This document shows positions 23,806 through 36,446 of a DNA stretch of 64,000 nucleotides, in pieces. The stretch comes from Crocodylus rhombifer. Its lineage: Eukaryota; Chordata; Crocodylia; Crocodylidae. Each line of letters opens with the position of its first letter. Within the stretch, counting starts at the first letter, position 1. The DNA lies in contig JAVSML010019003.1 of assembly GCA_038503035.1 (NCBI GenBank), positions 85,245-149,244 on the forward strand, read 5' to 3'. A model generated the notes under the pieces. It had not been told where the DNA came from and searched no databases. It worked only from the letters and a program-made list of their open reading frames with translations. Position numbers and translations under genes: made by a program.

Positions 23806-26800
23806 CTCTGTCAAGATCTAGTGAAGATCACGAATGGACCTGTCAGTATAACTGAGGCACATGCTTTGGAAGTTCCTAATTCAGTTATTCTATGAATCTT
23901 TGCTTTGACCCAAGGACAGTGACATTCTGGTCCATGACTGGAATACCACAACAAATAATACTATGCAAGCACTACCTGCATCTCAGACTTCAAGGAGAAA
24001 CATCCACTCAGGAAATGTCTGCCAATTATTCTGTCTCTCTCTGGTATTTTCAGAGAGCTTATTGCAGGCTGAAAACTTGAATTCCTAGTATACTTCCCCA
24101 AAATTAAATAAATTACTGTGCTAATTAAGACTTGAGCATAGAGTGGGAATCCTCCTATAATAAAAAATTAATATTATAGACAAAGAAAATTATAGATCAA
24201 AAAGTAATCTTTGTAGGCTGAGAGAGCCACCATTTTCTGTTAAACAAATATGAGCATGACACCTCCCTCCTTGATTTTTGTTTTTCCTTATTCCTTCTGT
24301 CACTGCAGTGCAGCTATTGCCTTGGCATCTTTGACCTGTACAGATAACATTAATAGCTGTTTTATTAGCTTGAAGATAGTTGGAAGTTACTGTCACTGGG
24401 TTTTTAATTACTCTAATTTGATAAAGTATTTCTGATATTCACTCCACAAAGAACCTCTCAGTTTTCTCCCTAATAAAAAAAATACTTTTTTAAAATGTAC
24501 AACAGCATTTTGTCCTGAACTTCTGGATAACTAAGCCAGTCTCTAAGAAAGCCTGTAGACAGTAAACATATTTGCACTTCTGTGCTCTTCCTCAGGAATA
24601 AAGAGCAGAAGGAGAAAGAAAATTGCTAGTCACTGGGTGGAGTTGAAGGTTACTAATAGGGAGACAGCTTTTCTTTCCCCCTTTAAATTTTCTATCATTC
24701 CTTCACAGTGCAGAGCCTTTCACTGATTGCTAGGTAGCTTATTAAGCTGTTTTCTCATTGTGCTCCTTTCTTCCCTTGCTGCTTTCCTATTATTTTGCCA
24801 GTATGCAATTAGGGCTAGGGAGTGGGAAGTACAGAAGAGAGCATGTTCGAGAGGATGCCAGGATGTCTTCTCAGTTATTGGTTGACTGCTGGCTGATGGA
24901 TAGTGAAGGGAGGAGTAAAGCTTTCAGTCTTCACTGAGGGAGCTGAAATACAGAAACCAAATTTACAGGTAAGGGGAAGGGGAGAGGGGTGAGGGGCAGA
25001 AATTCTGTTTACTGATAGCTGTTCTGAGTCCTGGCTGCAGTGTTTTCTGTGTTATAAAAATGCTTGTGAGGACACCTACATAATTTGTCCTGAATTAAGG
25101 GCTCTGAAGCACCTTTGCAATTTATTATTCCTCCCTCATAGCAGGTTTTAGCTGATAAGAGCTCCATAGACAGTGAAATCAGTTGCACGTCTGACTCTCT
25201 CTAACAACTTTCTCCTGTGACAGCGTAAGCAGTCCATCTCAGTGAGGCACAACTTATTCAGTAACAAGGGCTTTGTCCGGAATGGGCAGAATAGTCTATT
25301 TGCAATATATAGCACAGGAAAATCTACAAAAGGTTGCAAGGGACTTCAGGAAATATAACACATGTAAACGATATGCATTTTATTTATTGTGTTAATTAAG
25401 TTGTGCATGGCGTTGGAATGGACCTGAAAAATAAATACAACAGATTGTTTTTGTGGATTTTGAGCACTTCGAAGTTTTGAGTAAACGAACTTAAAAGCTA
25501 ATTTTTGGAATAAGATAAAATGGTGCAAATACTTCAATTATCCTTACCATTATAGAAAAATAAAACTCTACCATATAACATCATAATTCTTCAATACATT
25601 ACTGTTAATATTAGTTTTTTTAGTTCATTATTGAACACATACAATATTTTATATCAAGCTGTATCAAGCTGAAATAAATGTTGAAATGGTTTGTAAAAGA
25701 GTCACTGTAAATGTTTGTTTTTACCAGGGTATTTCTAATCCAGAAACGTTGGGTTGAACAATAGTAAGCAGCATTACCTCTGCAGATATATTCAAATATC
25801 ACAGTGATGGGGATCATATACCTATCTGTATAGATCAATCAGATAGAAGTCAGGAATAAAATCTTGGTTGCTTTCAAGTCAATGGGAGTTTTTCCACTGA
25901 CTCGAATAAGGCCAGGGTTTCAAGCATGAACTCCTTCTACTTCACTGACATGTCCCAGGATGATATTTCATGTCAACAGACCATATAATACTGCTGTAAG
26001 CAGAAGTTTCCATTTGTATCACTGAGTTGTGACTAAAAAGTGTTGGTGAGATATAGCTTAATGCTATTGTTGTTTTGTCTAAATATTAAGGTTTTTAAGT
26101 GATTTCACATTACTTACAGCAATTAAAAGTAGTAGTGCTTAATTTACTAGTTGTCTTAATTAAATAAATGTTTGCAGCTCAATTACCTGAGTATTTACAG
26201 CAGTCAAGGCATTTCCTATAGTAAATATATGGAAGTAGAAGGGACTACTGCAGATACTAAGGTAAACATACTTGTTTATCTAAGTAGGTTTGGTATTTGT
26301 TTGGGGTACTGCTCATTGGATGGTCTAACTCAAATTAGTTAAGTCAAATTATTAAAAAATACTTTCCATGTAAATCAGTGGACAGCTGTGAAAATATACA
26401 TCCAGTTCTTTTGAAAGAGATCATTTGTAGTAATGCTTGCTTTAAAAATGTGTACTTTTTCCTCAAGCATTAATTTCAGTACTGTTGTAGGATCTGAACA
26501 GAATAGTGCACGCTTCTTTGTCAAAGGAATAAAACTAATTTAAAAACTGTTAATCCTTGTATAGAAAAACCCTATTTTTGGATTAAATAAAAAACAACAA
26601 CAGGGTAAATAATAAATGCAATAAGGAGATTAATTACCACCATTCATTTTAGCAACAATGAAGCTGAACTACAGAAATGCAGAAGGTGCTTTCTGTATTC
26701 AGTTAAAAAATGCATGAGCAATTTTATAATGTATTTATAAAACTACCACCTACCCCATGCACCTGCCTAATGGAACCGCACTTAACTGTAATAGAACTGA

Positions 26801-29800
26801 AAGATAAAAACGCTAATTGGGCTTGATCCCACTTCCACTGGATTCAGCAGAAGCTAAATTAGGCCCAAATTCTTAAAAAGCTGACGCCATTAAAAAAAAT
26901 GGCAAAGACATAACATTTTTGGGTAGAGGGTTGGCTTTCTCCTCCTCCTACTTCTTCACACATCTTCTTAGCTGCCAGTATCCAGTATGGTGCCCTTGCC
27001 GCCCAGGGGTTTCTCCACAGGATGGAGACTAAGGTAAGTTTGATCTTCATCAAAATAAGCAGTAAGAAATCTGGAGGCATAAGCTTTATAATAAAAATAA
27101 AACAATAGTAGGAACTCTTTTAATACACTGATTTTTTTTTTCATAACTGCATCTGAATAGAAATGTTAGATACATCAATTATATACTTAACAATTAGGAT
27201 GTTTTAAAAATAAAATATTAAATTGCAACAACCCTTAACAGTGGCATATTTTTAGATGACCACATTTTCCCCCCATATATTACCAATTTTTTAATTAAAT
27301 ATATTTACAGGAGCATTGAAGAAAATTAATTATTCTATTTATATGGAACTCAGTTTTGACAAATCATAAAATACAATTTGAATCTTGTACATCCTAATCT
27401 CAAAGTTAGATAAATTATCATTTTAAAGTTAGACTTCTGACTGAACGTAGCTCTGGTAACGAGAAGAGTTGATGAAAGAAGAGTAGTTTCTACATGTATT
27501 TAAATGATTTCTCCTTGGAAACCCACTGCTGCAGATGGATTTGACTTCCCCTGGCTATAAATATCTCCCCCTTAATAATAACAATGAGAGAGATGCTGAA
27601 TAAAACTACTGTATATTGTCACCAGTTTTAAAGTTCCCTAATGATTCAGGCATTCTGGGTGAACTACAGATCTACATTTTCTTATCCAGCAGTCCCTATC
27701 AGCTGCTGCCAGGCATTCACCAGCCTTGTGAATATGAGATAAGCTCAACAGCCTTGGCTGCAGACCCTACTGAAAAAGAAATATATGTGTGGGAGGTGAG
27801 ATAGTTACAAAACTTAATAACTGGTGGTGGTTGTGGCAATACGGCTGTATATGGGGTCCAATTCTTCTTCCCCTGAAATCAGTGGCAAAACTCCAACTGA
27901 CAGAGCATGATCAATAGCAAGCCCTGAGTTTTAAGAACAATTCCTCTCCATGCATTCATTATTTGTAAATACAAGTTTACTGTCTATTTTTCTCTTGTAA
28001 AATGTTGAGTTGGGTTTACACTTCTTTCTATTACTTGCTTGTTAAATACTTAAAGCAATTGTTGACTGCTTTCTGATGTTTTTAGGCTACCTCAGATATT
28101 ACCCTTTCCCTCCCCCTCTTTAATAAAGGGTAAGAAGCTTTATCTCCAGAATTCAATAATGATTTAATTGCTTTTATTCACGTATTCTGTATAAATCATT
28201 CCTTTAAAATGTTTCATCCCGATGGAATTTTGCTAAATGATGAGCAGTGAATGCTACCTGAGAATTTGTCTAAATGAAAGGTTCCTTGTGTTCTCACAGT
28301 TATTAATGCAACTAAAATTGTCTTAAAGAAATATCTATTTGCACTACTAGGGAGTTTCATTTTATGAAGAATCATTTTTTTCTGTTTTCCTCAACAAAGA
28401 AATCAGGGCCGGTTTCATTTTATCCTTTGTTCATCATTTGTTCATTAAAGAAATGGTTATTGTCATGTTTTAAAAAATATATTTACAGTTTTCATATCAC
28501 AGGAATAATTGGTTTTTAGTTTTTCAAAATACTGCTATTTTAAAAAAAATTACTGACCTCTCTTTGCTTTAACAAGTGTTTCTGTTATATGACTGCCTGA
28601 CTCTTGTTTGTTCTGTTTTCTTGACACAGGCCTTTTTTTTAACCCAGTATATTAAAGTGACTATTTCTCTTCATTTTTCATTAGATATCTTCATGTTCTG
28701 TTTTTAGCAAGATAAAAAGCCCTGAACATTTTTACAGTATTGAGGCATACATCCTCTTTTACAGTGTGCCAAGTATAGCATTAAAATTATTTCAAACTAC
28801 TGTTACACAGATAATTTGCAATGGATTCATTATTTAATAGTAAGTTCATTTTGGATGACAACATGAAGGGTAGCAAAATGATGTAAAGGAAAGAGTTAGT
28901 TTTGATTAATTTAAATGAATGGGAAGAGATGATCTTGGTTATTTTCATTATAAAGGAATATTAACATTATTAATAAGGCAGGTGGATTAGTAAATAGATT
29001 ATAAAATTCATAATATATTGTAACTCTTTATAAGAATAATAAAAATTAATCAGAGTACACTTCCTTGAAGAAAATAAGCTGTTGCATAACAATACATGGG
29101 AAGGAAGCCAAGCACATTTTTAAAAAGACAGTTATTGTTTATAATGACTTTCATGCATCTTGTATAAAATAAGCATGATAGATTTATAAAGTGAGCTTAT
29201 ATGTGGCTATCAGAGAAGTATCAGAAAACAATATTTAGGGGGGAAGAGGTATCAGTGCTTCTTATTCAATAAGAGTCAGCTTAATTGCAATGGAATTGTG
29301 CCAGTTTGGCATGAGTCCTTTTAATGAAATAGAAACAGTTTTATCTACTGAAAATAATGGGAAAGTTTGTCTCTCACTGCCTGTCACTATGTTGGTGTTA
29401 TGCAGGATAATGACGGTAACACAGAGAAACAGAAACCTAACCTAACGTCTCCCTCAGTGAGTTCAGAGCATACAGGAGTGCTGCAATTTGTTGCCAGACT
29501 AGGGCTTTTTCATCAGTTTCCTACGTTAACTGTTCAGGTCAGTAGAGGAAAAAATCTAATTCTGCTGTGTTAAACAACAGCTGTTAAATCTTAATCTATT
29601 GCCATATCACGCCATGTATGTCAAGACAATATTTTACTATGCATATCATCCTCAAAAAGGAAATAAATGTATTAATCTCACTGTTTCCAACTTTGATTTC
29701 CTAAACTATATAAGTAGTCAGTTTCCTTTATACCTTCTTAGTGGTTGAACTGTGCAGAAAAGCAAGAAATTGCTAGCTAGGATTCTGATTGATTTTAAAT

Positions 29801-30239
29801 GGATTGGATTCTAATCTCTGAATTCCTTGGAGTGATACTCCCAGAAATGAAAAGCAGTGGCAAGGATATGCACAATGGAAAGAGCATTTGAACTATTTCT
29901 CTATATAGAAGCAATGCAGAGGACGTCCTATAAATTAAAACTGAGGCAATGGAGACTAGAAAAATGAGAGTAATAAGCTCAGTGTTTGGTTTCACAAGTA
30001 CGCATTGGTGGTGTAAGTTCTCTCTATCCATAATCAAAACTATGAGCTGTGGTTTAAGTTTACCTGCATTCTAGTTCTCCACAGTCACTTTCTCTGATGT
30101 TCCTTTCCTCCATTATACATGCACACACCTTGTTTTGCTAAACTGGAGAAGCCAAACTGACCACATTTAACTGGAATGAAAAGCCTTAAGGGGGAAATGA
30201 CTAACTTTAGAAAGTATTATGGGCAGTATTCTACTTTAT
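23806..30239. other. Long AT-rich non-coding stretch with few recognisable repeats
   Basis: Over about 6.4 kb I find no CR1 tail, transposon termini or coding exon, which contrasts with the rest of the window. It may be intron or 5'-flanking DNA of the downstream CSRNP3-like gene. One possible non-coding exon ends at 24968. A 13-nt segment at about 27024-27036 is bounded by a plausible acceptor and a GTAAGT donor but is too short to support. Confidence 0.5.
24905..24968 (+). other. Possible non-coding first/5'UTR exon with a splice donor (weak)
   Basis: Purine-rich sequence ending AAATTTACAG immediately before GTAAGG at 24969, a good donor match. There is no ORF across it. It lies about 31 kb upstream of the CSRNP3-like coding exon on the same strand, where a 5'UTR exon could be expected. 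Only the donor supports it; the 5' limit is arbitrary. Confidence 0.2.
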
Positions 30240-30830
30240 TGAAGTAGTCAAACTCAATGTTTCTGGCTAAAGCAAGGTGAGAAGGACCTGGGACACCGTA
30301 AGCTTCTTCAGCATAAGTGTTTCAGTGCCCAAAAAGGATGTGCCTGGTTCCAGCAGGTTAAACCAAGGAAATGGAGTATCTGGTACTTCTAAAAAAATAC
30401 TTATACTTAGTGGAGAGTTAGGTGCTGCAGAGCACCCTTCCTGAAGCTTTAGCACCTGACTCAGGACTACTCAGGTGCTTCCAGTCACTCAGGATCCAAA
30501 CCTTGGAGTCCTCTTCTGACTGAAAACTAGTAGCTGGAGGAGGGACTGTGGTCTGGGCTGGGCACTGCTCCTCCTGCCGGGGGCAGAGATCAGCTGAGAC
30601 TGGGGCTTGCTGCCGTGGCTGCCGTCAAGGCTCATGCTGCTTATGGTGGCCTTGGGTGGTTGCTGGCAGTGATGGAGAAGGGCTGCACCCAGCTGATGCA
30701 GCATCTGTGTGTGGGTGTTGGAGCATGACTGCAGACATCCATGCTGTTCCACTCTGCCGGCCATCAGGGTTCCTGGGAGCTGTGGGGTCAGGTGAATGCA
30801 TGGACATGCAGTAGCAGCACTCCTATCCCC
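30240..30830. other. GC-rich segment, probably a repeat
   Basis: From about 30480 to 30790 the base composition changes abruptly to GC-rich, with open frames on both strands (30489-30764 minus, 30548-30814 plus) that look like composition artefacts. It resembles the GC-rich cores of the other DNA transposons here, but no clear termini were found. Confidence 0.3.
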
Positions 30831-31384
30831 TATGTTGAATTCCCTTAATCATAATATGGTCATCCTAACCTTAGGGGACTTGGTGAGGGGGGAGGAACCT
30901 CAGCTTTTGTACTAGTCTCCAAGATACTGCACTAGACAGTCTGGAAAAAGAACAAAAATACTGTGGATGGTGGAACTGGGCCCCAGGACTCCCCACTGCC
31001 CTCCCAGATAATCCAGTTTCTGAGTTAGTGATTTAACCTCTAGGTAAATTAATTTAAAATGAGTACTAGCAGTAGCATGACCCTGATAAACTTTTGAATG
31101 AAAGTGGCTGCTGTGCTTTGGATTCAGTGCTATCACTGAGTGTTATGCAGCTAGTCGGCATTTCAGCTGGATTCAGCCCCTGTTGGGATCCATTTAAAGT
31201 ATAAGTGCTGTTTTCCTACAGAGCTTGGTTGGAAAAAAAGATAGATAGGGGTTTTTTGGTTACATGGCTGAAGGAGGGGGTTTCTGGATTGCTATTTTCT
31301 TTGACCCAGGACTCCAGAATTCTGCCCAATTCCCATGTTAATGCTCTAGGTACTTTTTCTAGATCTCATCTTTGGTCCAATCCC

Positions 31385-31540
31385 ATATGAAAGCTCCAGA
31401 ACTAGAAATGTAGAAGTACAACTCCGCTTTCCCTTTTACATGGGTGCAAGGAATTGAAATGAAATTCGAAATGGAACGCTGTTCTGTCAAAACCTCGAAA
31501 CTCAAGGCAAAACAGAACAGTGCCTTTTTGCACAGCCCTA
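31385..31540. mobile_element. TAGGGCTGTGC-family hAT-like fragment
   Basis: It ends TTGCACAGCCCTAG, the same terminus as at 10254 and 58702, and contains GAAATGAAATTCGAAATGG and CTCGAAAC blocks similar to the 57.7-kb element. The left terminus is not seen. Confidence 0.5.
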
Positions 31541-34500
31541 GAAAGCAGACAAGTCTCCAGAAGAACATGCAGCCAAGACTCCTGAGAAGACTTCAGCCAA
31601 GAGCCCTTCAAAAAGTCCAGAAAAGTCACTCAGAAATCCTTCCAAATCAATATGATTGCTATTTACAATATAAATACATTAATGTAGCTATATTACTCAT
31701 CTAGAATTGATTGAATACAAAATTCTGGGTTAGTTTTGGTGAAAATAGGGTATTGGGCCTTAGTTCAATTAAATTATGCCCCTGTCCAAACAAGCCAGGT
31801 ATTTCATTTATTTCAGAAAGAGCATCTGAGAGCTGACTCCTGTCACTGCTATCAGGACCTATGGAGAAAGAACATTCCACAATCAAACCCCAGCTATTAA
31901 TAACAGATTTTCCACTATTTAAAAATAAATAGTGCTTTTCATTCCTTTATGGGTCAGAATTAATGTTGATTTGGGTTTGTGTTGATCCTGAAGAAAAAAA
32001 AGTACAAATATATACATAAGTGTACCTAATATGCATAGGAGAACAGAAAGTTGCTCTTGGCCTGAGAGATACATGGGAAATAAATTTCTCAATGAAACCC
32101 AACTGTGCACAAAATGGTTAATGATGACATGAAAACCTAGACCTAAAAATGTGCCCATTAAGTAGGTCACTCATCCAACTGCCTTATCAAGGCCAATCAG
32201 CTCTAAGTTCAGGTTTTCAATTAGTTTATTTTACCTTGAGGGAACCTTGCCCCCATAGCAAATCGGGAAAATTTGCAAATAGCAAACAAAACTAACACCT
32301 GTGGTCTTTCCTCAGGCCAGAGAGGGACAACCCAAGCTGTGTACTGTTCCCTGGGCAGGCCAGCATCTTCTCTGTCTTTCTCTGTCTTTGGAGCTCTTAA
32401 CTCTGTCTGTAGCTCCACCTCCTTTCACTGATCATCATTTGCAGCTGGCCCCTAGGTAGACTCTCAACTGCTTACTACCTCAGCTGGGACTCAGCCCTCT
32501 GCAGGCTAAGCACCAACTTGCAGTGCCCCGTAGGTCCCTTCACCAGTATAGCAATCAACAACACCTGCTATCAGTTGATTAATTACCCTGGACATTTATA
32601 AAGATCCAGCACATGCATTCAAAAACTCATTATGGTTTGGGCTTAGTAGCAGTAGTATAATCTCTGTATACAAATGAGTCACTATCAGACACAGAAGAAA
32701 AATGGACAGGAAGGAGGCCTGCTTTAGTTATTTTGATGGTAAAGATTCTCCAGCATAATCCATTGAATTCTCTCCTGTGTGCATGCATTGGAATTGCAGG
32801 CCTAAAGATATATTTTCCAATCAGTTTTCATGAGCCGGTTTGCAGACAAACCAGTTTGACATTCCATCAAGGAATTTCAAGGGATCTGGCAAGCCACAAG
32901 AGTCATGCTTTATCCATGCAGTTAGTCACAACCACCTTGGTTAATATCTGCCTCTGTCTTGAGTTCTTGGCAACAAGATTCCTTCAGAAAGGCATTAGCA
33001 ATACAACAGCCTGTATGCATATACATAAAGCAGGCTCTGGGTGTAGTCATCCTGCAATATGCATACTGCACTAGCGAAACTATCAGGAATTAACTCAGAC
33101 AACTGGTGCCTGTGAGTAGACCTGCCAATTACAACAAAACAGTATTTGTGAAACAGCTGTTTGATCCATGTTCTTACACTTTTTTATTTTCTATGTCATA
33201 CATTCACACAAATGGGTTTTGTTTTCATTGAAGATGTTATTTATATGAATACTCTTTTTTGCATGTCAACAATGTTATGTATGTGTTAGCATGCATACTT
33301 GCTATTTCCGTTATTGCTATTTGTTTATTGCTTTCCAGCGTAAAAGGTTTCTGTCACTCAGTGAGGAACATAACTTAGGTGACCAATTTCACACCTTGAT
33401 TAGTAGATAATTAAGTGAACAGTTTCCAAGCACTTCTATCAGCTGAAATTTGTTCACGTAAACCATTCATTAAGTAATTAGATGTTCCAAACATATCTGT
33501 AAAAATCAAATTTGTGGACAAGAAGAAGTTCTAAATTCAAAATGAATATTATTCACAACAGCTAATCCAAATGTCTCTGCTTGTGAGCATCAATATTCAT
33601 GATTTAACTGTGAAATTACCCTCCAAGACTCCTTAGCTTGTTATGGCACATGCTGACTGGCCAGTGGGTGGGAGTTGTTTGTGATGAGTACTTTGCAGTA
33701 ATGTTTTATGTGGAACATCTGCTTCCTGCATCCTCCTGTTAGTGATAGCATTCATTTTTAAAGAACTGATTTTTGTTTGAAATCAAATATGTATCACTCT
33801 TAGAGGCCATGTCTATGTGTTTTTCTATTCATCCCAGGTAGTGTAACTGTGAGGCTAAGACAAAGTGCTGTGCTAGGTGGCTCATAGGTTAAACCTCTAG
33901 GTTTGGTTTTTTTTTATGGTCAAAAAGGTGATTTTTATCTATTTAGGCTCCTATCCGGACACCTATTACAATGATATTTGACTGGATCCCAGGAAAGGAT
34001 TAAAACAGGTTATTGAAGAAGGAAAGTACTGAATTTTTTTTCTTCTCAAAGAATGTGTGGGTTCACCAGGTATTTCTCTTCCTCTTTCTGAGTTTCAATC
34101 AATGACTAATTTCTGTAGTGAGTTTTTCACCTATAGTACTGTAGTGTCAGACACTGAGACCTATTTCATATTTATGCTGATTTTTGTTGTGGATATCTTA
34201 TATATACCTGAGGTTTATTTCTCAAGTATGTTCCAGAACTCCTGTCAGTTCTATATATATGTTCTTGCATGCAACGTGCCTTTCCCCCCAAAATCAGCCC
34301 CTCCCCCCTAAATGCAGGTGCATGTCTGATTTTCAAGACAGAAGCATGCTGCAGGAATTATAGTATTACTATTTAGGCAGCTTAGAAAGTCAATTGACTT
34401 AAGAGTTCATTTTCCTTTATTCTACAGGTGTTAACAGTCATGTCCTGTTTTTAATGGTCATAACGTTCCATTAATCAATAAAAGTTTTGGTTTTTTAGGG

Positions 34501-34663
34501 TAATTTTGCTGTCTGCTAGCTAATTCTGGTTCTTCTCTTCCAATTACATGTCCCTAGAAACTCTGTAGCTCTTTTCAAAAACATAGATCCACCTATGGGG
34601 CACGTGTACACATGACAGGGGCTTAGTCCTAAGGGTTTTATTCTATGCCTCCCTAAATTGAAA
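31541..34663. other. Non-coding stretch, no gene seen
   Basis: AT-rich unique sequence up to the Polinton. At 31541-31655 a short frame encodes a Lys-Ser/Thr-Pro-rich stretch (for example KSPEEH, AKTPEK, KSPSKSPEKS) ending at a TGA. It has no start codon or splice context and is treated as low complexity. Confidence 0.5.
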
Positions 34664-34669
34664 TGGTAC
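34664..34669. repeat. Left target-site duplication of the Polinton (degenerate)
   Basis: TGGTAC here and CGGTAG at 48573-48578 share GGTA (4 of 6). Maverick/Polinton integration makes a 6-bp duplication, so these flanks fit an old insertion. Confidence 0.55.
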
Positions 34670-35463
34670 AGTAGTACATAGGCTCACCACCCTTCAATGC
34701 AAATGTGACAGGTGGGCGGGACCGGAAGTCCTGCCCTTTAGCCCCACCCCTTCCCCTTATATGGTGTGTAAAGTCACCAGTCCCACCCCTGTCCCCAGTC
34801 ATGTGGTATGTGACATCATCAACTCCACCCCCATCCCCAACCATGTGGTGTGTGACACCAGTACCACATGGTCCATGACATCAGAAGGACAGCCCATGCA
34901 GACCCCCAAAGCCCAACCACTCAAGCTGCAAGAACTGCCTTAGATCACTCGGTGTAGTTATGGCCTATCAGGTCCCAGACTGATTTAGACCCCCACCGGA
35001 GCACAGGAGTGGTCTATGGGATGGCAGGGTGGTAGTGTGACCCCTCTAACAACCTGCCCCACTATCCCCAACCAATTGGCAGAGGTTTCAGAGGCCTCAG
35101 ACCTCCCAAAAATGATGCTGAACCAATTGGAATGAGAAGAGGGGGCAGGATTTGGGCAGCAACCCCACCAGCTCTGTCTGCTTTCCCAAATGACCCCTCT
35201 GTTTATCTGAGACCGTGCTAAGGCAAGCAGGGCCGAATATGGATTCTTTCACAATGCCTATAGGCCCACTCACTACAACCCTAAGATGGCCTTATAGAAA
35301 GAGTTACCATAGAAATAGTTTTGAGAAGGAAACATGGCCCCTTTCTCAAAGACTCTTTGAGACGCCTGACCCTGTTTGGGAAGATCCAATGAACAGGCAA
35401 ATGGAAAAGGCCCAGACCCTCGAGGCAGTTGTTGAGAATTTGGAAGAGGGTATCTTTGTGCCA
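34670..35463 (+). repeat. Left terminal inverted repeat
   Basis: About 794 bp, matching the reverse complement of 47733-48572 from the outer AGTAGTA to an inner limit just after TTTGTGCCA at 35463. The inner 249 bp encode the first 83 residues of the integrase ORF. A hand count in that coding part gives 22 differences out of 249. The outer part has a short tandem array that is one unit shorter than on the right. Confidence 0.95.
34757..34885 (+). promoter_or_regulatory. Left TIR short tandem array with TGACATCA motifs
   Basis: Two tandem-like units of about 40 bp built on CC(A)GTCATGTGG-TATGTGACATCATCAACTCC (given in parts), with TGACATCA at 34811-34818 and again at 34876-34883. TGACATCA is what a CRE/ATF site TGACGTCA becomes after CpG decay. 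The array lies 330-450 bp upstream of the integrase ORF, so a promoter role is plausible but inferred. Confidence 0.45.
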
Positions 35464-36441
35464 TGGTTTAAATTTGTCCTCAAACATTTGAATGCACGGG
35501 GGTGGGTGTTGGGGGGGAAGTGGTTCCCGGACATGTCTACACAGGAGGCTATGTTAAAGGAAGTTTATTACTCTTCTGGTGAAGCTGGCAATTTTATCAT
35601 GGTGAATACTGTTTTTGAAGCCACCAAAAGGCAGAATAAGGTTCTGAACAGAAGTGGGGTGGCCGCTTGGCTTTCAGCTCAGGATGCTTACACCCTACAC
35701 AAACCAGCAAAAAGACGTTTTAAAAGAAACAAGACTGTTGTTTCAGATATTGATGTGCAATGGCAGGCAGATTTGGTGGGTATGCAGCAGTTTTCCAAGC
35801 TCAATGGTGGGGTTAAGTTCATCTCAACAGCGATAGACATATTATTAAAGTATGCCTGGGCCGTGGGTCTAAAAGACAAGTCAGGTGGTGAAATATCTCG
35901 GGCCTTTAAAACCATTTTTACTGAGGGCCGTGTACCTCGAAAATTACAGACTGATCAGGGAAAATAATTTTTAAATAAGTCTTTAAGCAAGCTGTTAAAA
36001 CAGTATAATATTCACCGTTCTGTGACGAATGGTGAAGTAAAAGCGACAGTGGTAGAAAGTTTTAACAGAACATTAAAATCAAAGATGTGGAAGTATTTTA
36101 CAGCCCCCAACACCTTTCACTACACTGATGTGTTACCAGAGTTTATAAAGAGTTACAACCACAGTTTTCACAGAACTATCTGCACCAGGCCTGTTGATGT
36201 GAACTTCTCAAACTCTCAAAGAGTGTGGAAAACTGTGTATGGGGACTATTTCAAAATAAAACCAGCAGCACCCGTGTTTAGAAAAGAAGACCACGTGAGA
36301 GTGTCTAGGACCAAAGGGAGGTTTGAAAAACAACATTCATCAATGAGATTTTTCATAGTGGATGAAGTCCTTAGACACATGCAGACACCTGTATACCGCC
36401 TAAAAGATTATGAAGATGAACCTATTGAGGGTTCTTTCTAA
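35215..36441 (+). pseudogene. Polinton integrase (rve superfamily), one in-frame stop
   Basis: Retroviral-type DDE integrase that would insert the element into the host genome. About 408 codons. Residues 1-83 are encoded in the TIR and are rich in charged residues. A YY..HKP linker typical of Polinton integrases follows (about 125-170). The catalytic core has Asp186 (WQADL), Asp247 (QTDQGK) and Glu281 (VVESFNRT), and a basic C-terminal SH3/chromo-like tail (DHVRVSRTKGRFEK) follows. A TAA at 35965-35967 interrupts the frame just after QTDQGK; the frame continues open to 36441. The 35215 start is a GTG where the other TIR copy has ATG; the next in-frame ATG is 35239. It is the first rightward gene, with the penton-like gene directly behind. 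The family assignment is secure and loss of function is very likely. Confidence 0.92.
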
Positions 36442-36446
36442 CCTGA

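Noticed and set aside
27024..27036. 13-nt micro-exon between CTCCACAG and GTAAGT
   Set aside because: Acceptor and donor look good, but such pairs arise by chance and nothing else supports it.
35273..35915. Minus-strand ORFs over the integrase
   Set aside because: Antisense to the conserved DDE integrase frame; no motifs of their own.
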